Assembly (NCBI GenBank): GCA_905250115.1
Contig: CAJNOI010000252.1
Location: 1 to 64,000, forward strand
Reading direction: 5' to 3'
DNA: 64,000 bases
Source: Adineta steineri
Taxonomy: Eukaryota; Rotifera; Eurotatoria; Adinetida; Adinetidae
Positions 45,488-57,121 of the stretch are shown one piece after another. Position 1 is the first letter of the stretch. Each line of letters starts with the position of its first letter. The notes under the pieces were generated by a model. It was not told where the DNA came from. It did no database searches and was given only the letters and a program-made list of their open reading frames with translations. The translations under genes and the position numbers were made by a program.

Positions 45488-48400
45488 ATGTATTCAGATC
45501 AAAGAAATCAACAATGTGAATTAATCGAGCAAATCAAGACATTGTAAGTTTTGTCGTAGTGAAATGTTTTTTTCTAATTATTTCATAATATACATAGGAA
45601 TGGCAATGAAAATCTTCCAGAAAAATTAAATCATCTCATCAATGGATTTCAGGTAGAAGTTAATTATTGAATTAATCCTTATTTCATCGGTATTTTTCTA
45701 GGTATCAGAATCAGAATCAAATAGTGATAGTGATACTGAAGAAAATGAAGTCTGTCTTTTTGTTTGTAATGATTCTGTATGATAAAATATATTATTATAA
45801 ATTTAGGAAGAGGAATATTGTTTTGTTCGAATGAATTATCGAAATTCAATTTCGGCCGAACAGATTGATGAATTGAAAATAGTACAATATAATGAAATAA
45901 TCTATAGCGGTTGCTTACAAGATGGAGGTGAGTTTGAGATTATAGATCCATTCTCTCGATAAATTAATTATCAATAATTTCAGATTCATTTATATTTAAA
46001 TCGAGACGAGATTCAAACGAATCAACATACAAATTATATATTTATTGTAATGATTTACTTGACAATGAGATGGTCTCTTGTTGTGAATACGGTTTGATGC
46101 ATTATAATCAATACAAATCATTTCAAATTGAACAAATTATGAAATCGAAACCATGTCAGAAGTAAGACGATTGATTGAATGTACTTGAGAAGGATATACT
46201 TAATCTTTTTCTTTCTAGATGTCAATCAAAAGATGATGCAGTATGAATGTTCTCTTTATTTTATTTTGATCTTATTTTTTTTATTCATTTAGTTTCCATC
46301 ATTGAGCGAAGTATCAGAAAGTAAGAATGAAATTATTTTAGAAAAATCGGTTTCTCCCTCTCCAAATTCTCCGGGAAATAATCAAGAATTCTCTCGATCT
46401 AAATCATTTGAAAAGGAAAAGATTCTCTTCAATTCTTCTTCGAAAAAAACGAACCGTAAGCAAAAATCTTATTAAAATATTTTTCGAGAAATCAAGTTAT
46501 TTTGTATAGAGCCTCCACAATTATCACCAATGATATCGTTTAATGATCATTCTGTTCCGTCAACTCCAATATCATCAGAAATGATTAGTTCCAATTTCTT
46601 CGCCTTAATGAATCAAAATAGTAACACACAAAGTTTGAAAAAAAATAAACAATTTTTTTTCTAGATTCAATTTTAGGTAATATTCAACAACAATTTCAAA
46701 ATGAAGATGTTTCTGAACCGAACAATATTTTCGAAACTTTAGCGAATTTATTATACAATGCCATGTGTAAGGAATATTCGATCCTTTCAGAATAAGTACA
46801 GAATTTGTTTTTTTCTAGTTCGAGCTGGTGAAAATACAGAAACGTCATCAAAAATAAATCATCGAGAGAAAGGCAATGTTGAATGGGTTAATCTAATATA
46901 TTTGCATACTTCATCTCCTGATCCATCGATCGTACAAAAAATTCGTCGTTTCATAAATATCGTCATGATTTTCAATGATACCGATGATTGTATTGCATAT
47001 ATAAATAGTTTATCAAATCAAAGGATTGTTTTAATACTTTCCGATGACTTTTGTGATTCACTTCTTCCACGAATTGAAAATATGCTAAATATTTTATCAG
47101 TTTATATTTTATCGACAAATTCAGATAAGAATTTAACATTTTCTTCGACTCAAATTCGAGGTGTTTATCCATCGATTGATGATATTTATGAAATGATATC
47201 TGATGATGTTAATCCAATTAAATCTGATCTACTACTTTTTCAAAAAGTTTATGCGAATGGAACTACACTTGATAAGACATTTGTCTTTTTTCAATTACTC
47301 AGTGATATTCTTATCGATCGTAATGAAACTGAACATGCATTTGAAGAATTAGTTCATTTTGCTCGTCAAGAATACGAAGGAAATGAATACGAATTAGCAC
47401 AAATTGAAGAATTTGAAAAGAGTTATAAGAATACTCAAGCAATATCATGGTTATCTCGAAAATGTTTCCTATTAAAAGTAAAGAAATTCATTTTTTACTA
47501 AAATCGATTTCATAAAATCATTTATTTAGATGTTACACAATGCTATTCTTTTTCGTGAAGTAGATATATTATTTAAACTTCGTCTCTTTATTCAAGATTT
47601 AAAAACCAAACTTGAAAATAAAACTATAATGGAACCAATTAGTGTTTACTTAGGAAATACTATTGAACAATCAGAAATCGATCGATTTGAAGCATTAAAA
47701 TTAAATGAAAATTTAGTAACATTTCATCAACTATTATTTGCTTCAACGGATCAATCACAAGCAATTGCAAGAGCAGAAAAACTTTCACGTTCTAGTGAAG
47801 AATATTTGAATCTTCTTATTCGTATTGATTTTCCATCAGCAGCGAAATGTCTTACTCGACTTTCATCCTCGAACAATGATAATGATGGAATCGATATATT
47901 TATTAATGCTGGTATTGCGACAAAAATTATTACCATTGAAAAAGATTATCAAGAAAAAGGTTGTATTCTAATTCATTTAGAATTCGTTTCATATGCAGAT
48001 GAAATAAATATTCAAACAGAAATGCAAGAAGCACGTAAAGAAATTGATAATTCTTCTCCATTATTTCGATTAGCAAGATTATTATTGAAAGCTAATCAAC
48101 TATCGTTTGCTGAACAATTCTTTGCAAAGCTTGTCGATGAAGATCTTCTTATCAATGATACGAAACGACAGAAGTCCTTATCACTATCTTTAGACTATTT
48201 AGCATTGATTCATTATCAAAGAGAAAGTTTCAAACGTGCAAGTGATTTATTTCTTCTCTGTTTAAAAGCTTATCATCGATTCTTGCCAGTACATAGTCTA
48301 GATTTACATCAAGCTTATCGTGATCTTGGTGAATCATTTTATCGTCTGGGTGAATATCAATCAGCTATTGATTATTATCAACAAGCACTTGATACTCAAC

Positions 48401-49146
48401 TTCGTTCATATATTCCTAATTTAATTGCTGCAGCTTTCTGTTGTTATAAATTAGGTGTGATCTATTTTAAACAAGAAAATGATCAAAATGCTATTCAAGC
48501 TTTGGGTCGTGCCGAGAAAATTCTTAAACAATCCGGTGAAACACATCATACAGAGTTGATTTCAATTTATGTGACTTTAGGTGATAATTATTTTTCCAAA
48601 GACAAATATGATGATGCTGTTATTTATTATAAAAAAATCATCGAAGTTTTACAATCTATTCAACCAAATGATCCCAAAGAACTTTATACAGTACATTTTG
48701 TTATCGCAAGTATTTATTTGAAAACAGAGAAATATCGCGATGCCATGATTTATTATAAATACTCATACGATTACGCTAGAGAATTTTTACCAGAAAAGCA
48801 TGATACTTTTGTGTTGCTTCACAATAATATTGGTTATACATGTTATGAAGAAAAACAATATTCAAGTGCATTGAATCATTATTCTCAAGGTCTTTCCTTA
48901 GCACCAGAGTGCTTATCCGATGATGATACTTTAATCAGTACGCTTTTATCAAATATAGCATTGGTTTATGCAGATACAGAAAGATTCGATGAAGCTATTG
49001 AATCAATGGAAAAATCTATTGAACAACTTCGAAAAACTCTTCCAGATGATGATGAAAAAGTAGTTCATGACCGAACATTACTGGCTGGAATCAAACGAAA
49101 GAAAATTCTTTATGAAGTTATTGGCGAACCTTCTGAATATTTTTAA
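45488..49146 (+). CDS. TPR protein with bdelloid N-terminal domain and degenerate ART-like segment
   Basis: Eleven exons join in phase: 45488-45543, 45598-45652, 45702-45749, 45807-45927, 45984-46161, 46219-46240, 46293-46455, 46510-46620, 46665-46766, 46819-47477 and 47530-49146, giving 1,043 residues. The leader is acidic and Ser-rich (SESESNSDSDTEENEEEEY), followed by a linker of about 250 residues with low complexity. At about 300-420 lies the alpha/beta domain that precedes ART and TPR domains in many bdelloid proteins (WVNLIYLHTSSPDPSIVQKI, QRIVLILSDDFCDSLLPRI). At about 510-680 an ART-like segment follows but its signature positions look degenerate. From about 700 there are seven TPRs (AYRDLGESFYRLGEYQSAID, IYVTLGDNYFSKDKYDDAVI and others), kinesin-light-chain-like. 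It is likely a cytosolic scaffold, with enzymatic ART activity doubtful. Confidence 0.82.
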
Positions 49147-51159
49147 CAAGAATTTAATTTACTTTTCAAAATTTTTTGTTAAATTGATTTTTATTTATAT
49201 TCAAGATAGTCCATCGATTCTTAGTAATTAAGAATTAGAGTCAATGGACCAAATAAAATTTCCATAATTATTACCTACCTTTGAAATGTCAATCTTGAGG
49301 GTGTGGATGTGAGCTTTATGCTCATACCCATCGTTACGTTCCGATGTAACGAGATGAAGGTGTATGAATTATAAATAATAATAGGAAGCTTCGATCGTAG
49401 TGATCTTTTGCGATTGTGCCGCGATTTGTGGCTAACAGTCAACGGACAAATAAAAACGATCCGTTTCATAATATTTGTGTTACACAAATATAACGGCAAT
49501 AGACTATAAATTTTCTCTTTTTAAAATTGCAAGCGCTTTCTATGTTGAAGATGGAATAGGTTTTTTCTTTCCACTATATACTAACATATTATGAAAGCGT
49601 CCATTATAAAGAATAAACAACAGATTGTAGATAGGAAAGAAATAGATATTCTTTGACTAAGAAAAAATTACCGTTTCTTTTTTGAAAAAGAGAAAATGAA
49701 TATTTTTTATTTTTAAAGCCAATGAAGAGCGAGTATTTCACTTATTTTACTACTTGCAACGCATTTTCTCTTCTTTAATATACGTAGAGAAGCTATAAGC
49801 CATGTAGACGGTTTCATTTGCACAATACGTTCTTGTATATAAAGAGAGAGAAAAGAATGAATAAAAAAAAAAAGTTAGTTTTCTATGGTACCGTTCTGTT
49901 ACAGAAGTGATATCGTCAAATCATCCGGTTAATTACTTCCGTTAAAATATGCTTTTGTAAATAAATCATCTATATTTCCTTAGTTCCATTTATTCAATAT
50001 CACTGTGAGTATTAAGATGTATATAAAGAGAAAAAAGAAAACTGTATCGTCTCCTTTCTAGTCGGAAAGAAAGAAAATGAATAGAGCTATTTCAGAAAAT
50101 CTATACTTCGTAATATTTATTCAAATAATCAAATATTTGATGAGTACTATCATAAATACAAAGGAGAGGATATTTGATACTGTTCGACAATTTAAAGTGT
50201 TTCCAGATACATCATATACTTAAAAACAAATTTCTCCCAACTGTTTCATTATCTTATGTTTTAAAGTTTTGTCACTATTCTAAATGATATTGTTTCCAGT
50301 CCCTCGTTCAAAATCGAGCGTAAAAACAATATATGAGAAAATTAAAACATTCTTTGACAGATGTGTACTAGGGGTGTTAGTTTATTTTTATCTTTCTTTG
50401 AAATAAAGAATTTTTTTTCTACTGAAATCTACTTTTTTTCTTGAGCTCGTTCAAATAAAATTATTATATTATATAGTTAACTACAATATGGAATAACATT
50501 TTCCGTATGCTGCGTTTCTTTTGTGATCCTTTTTTTACGAGATGGCATATGAAAATGATGATGATATGAAAAAACACTAGCTAACGTATTCTGTTGATAT
50601 ATAAAGTATTTGTACATGTACTTATTGCACGACACAAAGTATCTTTATTCTTCATCTTTTTATCTTTATCTGTATACTAGCGGAGGTACCCGATGTTGAT
50701 CGAGAACATTCGCGGCCGAAAACTTCATATGTTAGAAAGCGACAAGAAATCCAGAGAGGGTTATGCTCGAAACTTTTAATCTATCGCCACAACATATCTG
50801 AAATAGAATAACTCAAACTGTAGGACACTCTCAATCCACCCGTTTTTATACATATGCCGTTGCAAAATCCATTTTTTTTCTTTCAGATCCCACTACAAAG
50901 TCTACCCATCTTTTAACAGTTTCCGGTACAAAACCATCCCTTTTTCTTACAAATCCCCTCCAACTCTATCTCCGCTTCATTTGGGACCTAAAAAGGCTTA
51001 GATTTCAGGTTAAAGTTTTATCTATCGCGAACACGCACACATCCACGATAGTTCAACGAATATTGTGTGGGGATGATTATCTCACTTCTGTGTAACACAA
51101 CCAGACTAGTGCGAAAACGTAGGGATAAATGAATACTCTGAAGGTCGATCAGATAAGTT
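49147..51159. other. Intergenic, no supported gene
   Basis: AT-rich up to about 50650, then a GC-richer stretch (50680-51000) with no open frame. It holds one palindrome. Confidence 0.45.
49292..49333. repeat. Telomere-like palindrome (copy 22)
   Basis: TCTTGAGGGTGTGGATGTGAG faces CTCATACCCATC, a short copy about 146 nt past the TPR stop. Confidence 0.75.
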
Positions 51160-51780
51160 TAACGAAATTAGATTAAATTTTAACCATCCTTTATCTGGCA
51201 CCCCCTCTCGAGTTTTCCTGTATATAAGGAAGTGTCATGGACAGTTTGATGATGTTAACTATCACAAAACCACCTGAATGAGATTTCACTCAGATATCCG
51301 CTGCTCAGTCCCCATCAGTGTTCCCAACTCCCCTCAGTCTTCTCCTGGATCTATAGAAGTTCTATGGAAAATTTCGTGACGTTACCTATCACAGGACTCT
51401 CTGGGTGAAATTTCACCCAAATGGGACCTATGATAGCTAAGTTCACTAGACTTCCCAGGATACTCATCTAGGTTCAGATGAAGGGTGAGGGGAAGTTGAC
51501 GTGATCAACAGGGTTGTCAGAGGGGTGAGGGACGGGGGCCTGGGTGGCGTTTCACCCAGTTCTGATACAGTACAACTTTTTGATCCCTATGACAAGTAGC
51601 GTCTCCAAACTTTCGATGGTGCTTCCGTACGTACAGCAGAAGAATGAGAAGGGGTCGGCGCCACTCGAAGAGGGCTGGGTGAAACGTCACCCAAGTCATG
51701 ATATACTGCTGCTTTCACCGATATTCGAGAAGATTTTGACAGGTTTGAACGATTTGTAGTGTATCCAGCTACTACCCTAT
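51160..51780. repeat. GC-richer block of degenerate repeats around GGGTGAAA.TTTCACCC palindromes
   Basis: Related phrases recur: TGATGTTAACTATCACAAAACCACCTGAATGAGATTTCACTCAG near 51250, GTGACGTTACCTATCACAGGACTCTCTGGGTGAAATTTCACCCA near 51378, GGCGTTTCACCCAGTTCTGATA near 51545 and GGGTGAAACGTCACCCAAGTCATGATA near 51677. Each contains a short palindrome of the GGGTGAAA/TTTCACCC type. Spacing is 130-170 bp. No coding sense is apparent; an old mobile element or satellite is possible. Confidence 0.6.
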
Positions 51781-51961
51781 CTATATCTTCTATTTTTTTC
51801 TATGCTATCGAGTATACAATATGGACCTTCCTCAACCACCATCGGGTATCTTCGCTAATTCTTTATAAAATAAAAATAAAATGAAGATAAAATAATACAC
51901 GTAATGCGTATCCTATTCGATTAGAGTGTGATCCTTCTGCACAAGAATGTAGATGTGAAGA

Positions 51962-52012
51962 CGAGAGTGAGTGTGAGTATTTTTTAGGCATACACCCTCA
52001 CTCATACTCCCT
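51962..52012. repeat. Telomere-like palindrome (copy 23)
   Basis: CGAGAGTGAGTGTGAGTAT faces ATACACCCTCACTCATACTC across a loop of about 10 nt. Confidence 0.7.
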
Positions 52013-52200
52013 AAGAAGAAGTTTAGAATACTATTAGAAATAAAATGAAGACTTGCGGTTGCTACGTAAACTGATGAGCAACAAGTAGAAGTGTTACTAA
52101 CAGGACTCGATCGAATTCTTGACTCAAAGCAGGTCGCACATGTGCATGTAGCAGGGCAACATTTCATCCTTCAATGCCCCATTGCCGTTCAGGAAACCAT

Positions 52201-52275
52201 CATCTTGAGGATATAGGTGTGTGAATGAGGACTATTTTATCCCTACATCTATATCTACACCCACACGCAAGATGG
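52201..52275. repeat. Telomere-like palindrome (copy 24, both outer ends present)
   Basis: CATCTTGAGGATATAGGTGTGTG faces CTACATCTATATCTACACCCACACGCAAGATG. It shows both CATCTTG and CAAGATG ends and lies 65 nt before the start codon at 52342. Confidence 0.85.
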
Positions 52276-52341
52276 TTTGCATGATGAAGAAATAAAACAC
52301 AGTAAATATATTGTTTTTTCAATTTTTTAGATTATTTTATT

Positions 52342-55300
52342 ATGAATTTCATAGCTGGTCTTCGGACTATCAAAGAATATCTTAGTAGCTTGAATCTTTT
52401 CGAAAGTTCAGCTGGTCTAACTAATCCAAATCGTTTGCGTGCTGAAATTATATCAACTCGAATATATATTGTTCTTGCAAATATTGCTGTATTTATACTC
52501 CTTTTGTTTACTGCTTTGGAACACACAACACAAAGCATTACTATTCGAAATCCATCTCAAGATACTTTTGAGCGATACTATTCCGAATATTTAACAAGAC
52601 TTCAATCTGAACCTTCAACAACATTTCAATGTTCATGTAGTCAAGTAGAAATACCATACAAAACATTTATTAATATATCATACAAGTTACATCCTGTATG
52701 TTCAAGTGTATTCATCTCCGATTCTTGGGTCAATCTTCTATTTAGTCCTGATATGACGTATTACTATCCGTTCGATTTTCGTTCATCTGGTAATGGTCAA
52801 TTTCAACTTCTTGCTTCACTCTGTTTATTTGCTAGTCAAACATTAAATAATGCAATTGATGATTTTCTTTCGAATTTTCTCTTGAGTCCACTACTGACTC
52901 GTTCATCAACATCATTCAAAATCCAAAATGAAGTAAGTGCCGAGTTTTTAAAAACTTCAGCGATCTATACATTTCGTCGTCTCCTAAATCTGATGAGTGA
53001 TACAACTGAAATAAATAGTTTACAACCAGCAATGCAAACAGCATCGATGGAATTATTGGATTATTATTCCAATGGCACAATGAATGCATATCCATATCAA
53101 ACGATTTGGCCTGGTGATTATAATGGAGAATGTTTTTGTGGTATTACTAATGACTGTTATGCACAAGCGAGCTTTTTTGACGATGCATATGCCTATGAAA
53201 CACAAGGAGCATTTTATCCACCAGATTCTTCTGGTAATGTAACCGGATTTCTAATTGGATGCTATGCTTTTGATGCACTTCTTAATTCATCACTTACTTG
53301 TTTCTTCGATTCTATATGTCTAAGTAATATCTTAACATATTTTCCAACAATTAATATTACTGGTGATGATATTCTTAATATTAATCAGACAAAATTTGAA
53401 CCCAATACAACCATCGAAATGCTTGCTAATAATTTATTTATTGAAGATTGGTCAATAGAATCTTCATTTGGTTTCTATTATTCTAAATGTGCTCCAATTC
53501 TTTGTATCTATAAATATGCAGAACGTAACAGCTTTCTGCAAGTTTTAACAACTTTATTGGGTGTTTATGGTGGACTTACAGTTGCGTTACGTATGTGTAT
53601 TCCACATGCTGTTCGTTTCTGGCGTAATCGTAAAATTCCGAATCGAATTCAACCTAATAGAGGTAATTTTTTCTTGTTAAGCCAGATGAATTAAAATGTT
53701 CTGTTTTCAGTTACTATATTACAGCGTCTCCGAAATGCACAGAATACGGTGAAGAATAAAATAATTGAATTGAATCTATTCAAAACAGCTGCAGCGCGTA
53801 CTAATCCTTATGAACTAAAGACTACAAGAATTATGACTTATGTCTATCTGATTACAATGCTACTTGCTCTAAGTATTGTAACCATTTATTTATTGGCATC
53901 AATTCAAGTCCGCACTGAAACTATACAAAATCCATCTCAAATGATTTTTGAAAATTTAAATGAGAAATATATGAGTACACTTCAATGTCCATGTAATTCC
54001 ATTGCAAATTCTTATGATATATTTACTTCAATATCACCTACGTTTCATCCTATATGTTCAAGTCTATTTATATCTAATGAATGGATTGTTTCTTTATCTG
54101 ATATGAATATAATAGATGCAGCATATGATCCAACAGATTTTCGAGTAGCTGGTCCATTCTTTTTCAACGCTATGAAAACATTATGTTCTCTTTCAAACGC
54201 AACTACTCATGATGCTTGGTATGAATTTAGTCAATCGCTATTGGTTACTGATTTAGTAGTATCGGATTCAGAATTTAAGAATAGAATACAGGCGGTATTT
54301 GAACAATTTCAAGAAACCACATTATATGAATTTAAACGTATTCTCTCACTTGTTGATTTACACACAAGAACTCTGTATAATACGGGATTTGAGAATGTTG
54401 ACCTTTATACAGATCAGTTAGCTACTAGTACATCACAAATTGATTTTGGTTGGGAGCCAGTAGTAACAGAAACATGTTCATGTACTTTTAATGGTCAATG
54501 CACTGATGTAATGAGTTTCTTTTACTATACTAATGGTCTTACTACTGACGCACCATACTATCTAAACTTTACAATATCTGATCTACAAATTGGTTGTTAC
54601 GTATTGCCGAGTGCTCTTAATTCTTCACTTTCATGTTTCTTTAATCAAACATGTTTAGATATGATTCAAAATGAGCTAGAATCTGCTCGATCTATTGATA
54701 TAAAGATTCTTGATATAAATAGTACTCATTTTCCACCTCATACTCGTATCCAAATAATACTTGATAATCTTATGATTGAAAAATGGAATGAAAATATTAG
54801 TTATGAAAAATATTATGAGGTATGTGCACCAGAACAATGTACATATACATATACTTCTCGAAATAATCCTGTTCAAACAATTACTACACTCATCGGACTG
54901 TTTGGTGGCTTATCAGTTGCACTGAAAATTATTGTCTCAATGATCGTTCGTCGGATACGAAATCGAATGCGTCCACATGAAGAAACAAATATCGTAGCAG
55001 GTAAGATATATAGAAATAGATTATTAATTATCATGTACGAATAATAACACAAATTAAATCCTTTTTGATAAGATAAATTTTTGCTTTATGTTTAATATAA
55101 ATATTCGTTATGACTAACTGACTATTTCAGTCTTTTCTCGTCCCCTATGCTTTAGCATTCAAAGAAGTAATTACTCAAATGACGTATTTATTTTAGATCA
55201 ACCTGCAACAGTTCGTAACGCTACAAATATTTGGCGTATATTAAAAACTAAGTTATTAAAACTTAACTTATTTGAAAGTGAATTATCATGGGATGACGAT

Positions 55301-56494
55301 CAACGGCGACAAAGAGAAATTATTATTACACGGGTTTATTTATTATTCCTCATGGCTGCTGTTGCCATTCTAGTCATATATACTTTCATTGAGACACAAA
55401 CTAAAATAGTTACAATCCCTAAACCATCTCAAAATGAATTTGATCAACTTCGATTAAATCCTCAGTATTCGACAACACTTGATTGTCCGTGTAAAAGTAT
55501 TACTGTTCCTTATAACTCATTTATTTCAATTAAACCATATTATCATCAATTATGTTCAAGTGATTTTGTTGTAAACAATTCTATTTGGATTTCTTTACTT
55601 TATTCGTTTACAGCTGGTATTGACTATTCATATGATGATTATCGTCTCTTTGCTTCGTCACATTTTCAATTACTTTCAGGACTTTGTTCACTTGCTAATG
55701 ATACAGTGAATGCAGCAATAACTGAATTTTCACGAAATACAATAATTAATGAAATAGTACAATCTGAAGAATCTATTAAAGCACAAACTGATATTATTCT
55801 TTCTCAATTTCTTTTATCAACTCCTCGAACATTTACATTAAATCTTGATTTTATTCGATATATAAATCAAGGGAATGGTATTGTTTCATCAATTTTTTCT
55901 AATTGGCATTTTGTTTCACTGGATACGGGAGCTGAATATGATGCTCTGTGGGCTGTCCCACACTCTTATAATGATAATAGTTGCATTTGTGGTGCAAGTT
56001 CAACCTGTATCTCAAAAGCTTCATTTAATGGAATAACTATTCCTGGTTTGCATGTGGGATGTTATCCACTTGAATCACTTCTTCAATCAACACTTGAATG
56101 TCTCTATAATATAACATGTATTAATCAACTTAAGTCTATGTATACACGTTCAAATATAACATTTAATCCATTAAATGATACTTTGTCGACTCGTAATGCT
56201 ACAGTTCAATCTATAGTCAATAATCTTCTGGTTGAAAGATGGCAAACTGAAGTAGTTTATGGAAATTATTATGCAGCATGTGATCCTCTTTGGTGCACAT
56301 ATACATTTGATGGGCAAATAAGTCCAATCTATACAATAACGACTATTATTGGTCTTTATGGTGGTTTGACTGTCGTATTTAAACTCATGGTTCCTATTAT
56401 AGTTCGAATCGGATATTATATAATTAGATATCGTCATCGACGTGTCACTCCGGTTGTGACTATAATGACAATTAATAAGCCGATCATACTTTAA
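52342..56494 (+). CDS. Triple-module membrane protein: three tandem two-helix, Cys-rich ectodomain units
   Basis: Three large exons join in phase: 52342-53662, 53711-55000 and 55197-56494 (introns 48 and 196 nt), giving 1,302 residues. Each exon encodes one module: a cytosolic lead with L-N-L-F-E/K, a first membrane helix (TRIYIVLANIAVFILLLF; TYVYLITMLLALSIVTIYLL; YLLFLMAAVAILVIYTF), the phrase NPSQxxFE or KPSQxEFD, then CxCxxxxxxYxxF, HxxCSSxF, LCSLA, CxC...C, GCYxLxxxLxSxLxCxF, CAPxxCxY, and a second helix with a Gly-rich turn (LLGVYGGLTVALRM; LIGLFGGLSVALKI; IIGLYGGLTVVFKL) followed by a basic tail. Several N-glycosylation sites lie in the ectodomains. Topology (two helices around a Cys-rich loop, Gly-rich second helix) resembles DEG/ENaC-type channels, but the sequence does not carry their signature clearly, so the channel idea is inference. 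Confidence 0.85.
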
Positions 56495-56876
56495 CGTATG
56501 CATCTTCATATTAGACATGAAGAAAACTAGTCATGATCAAAAGTCATGAGTGGGGACTGAACAATCACCGATTGACAATAATTCAGCTATATATTCTAAA
56601 GACAAAATATAACTTTCGATAACTAACGAAAGTCACTACTGCGGATTTTGTGTTTGCAGATGTAAGTGTCAGTATACTTACATTCACACTCATCCTCAAC
56701 GTGCCTTTCACTTTTTGATGGTATTACGTATTGAAATACGATCACTATCTTCATTTTAACTATTTATAAGAAGTTCTAGTGGCACGTGATTGACTATGTG
56801 TTCCATCATATAGTGTTTGTTTTGCTTTAGGTACACGCTGAAATCAATAAAATAAATCGGATATATAAACAAAACT
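56495..56876. other. 3' flank without a gene
   Basis: It contains one weak palindrome and otherwise nothing supportable. Confidence 0.5.
56658..56700. repeat. Degenerate telomere-like palindrome (copy 25)
   Basis: AGATGTAAGTGTCAGTATACTTACATTCACACTCATCCTCAAC. The CATCCTCAA edge is kept and the inner arms pair around AGTATACTTACA. Confidence 0.55.
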
Positions 56877-57121
56877 CAAGAGGGAAAAAGCGAGACTTCA
56901 TCTACTTCCGTACTTTCTTTGTACTCCCTTACATATCTTGTCAAAAGGATACAATGGAAGTACAATGGGAGTACGATGGAAGTACAAAGGGAGTATAATA
57001 TGGAATTACAATAGGTCACTGTACTTCCTTGTACTCCCATCATACTTCCTTGTACTCCCCTGCACTCTCATCGTACTTCAAAAAGTTTTGAAGTAGATGA
57101 AGTCTCGCTTTTTCCCCCTTG
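56877..57121. mobile_element. MITE-like element with 31-bp terminal inverted repeats
   Basis: The left end CAAGAGGGAAAAAGCGAGACTTCATCTACTT matches the reverse complement of the right end AAGTAGATGAAGTCTCGCTTTTTCCCCCTTG with about one mismatch. The 245-bp body carries repeated GGAAGTACAATGGGAGTAC-type phrases on the left and their complements on the right, so it is a near-complete fold-back. No coding capacity; a non-autonomous DNA transposon is likely. No clear target-site duplication could be defined. Confidence 0.85.

Noticed and set aside
50680-51000. Possible coding region in the GC-richer stretch
   Set aside because: All frames are interrupted and no residue pattern resembles a transposase, polymerase or host domain.
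12182-52275. Reading the palindromes as plain microsatellites
   Set aside because: They have two-armed structure with a fixed order, shared outer ends and in two cases shared loop sequence, which simple slippage does not explain.
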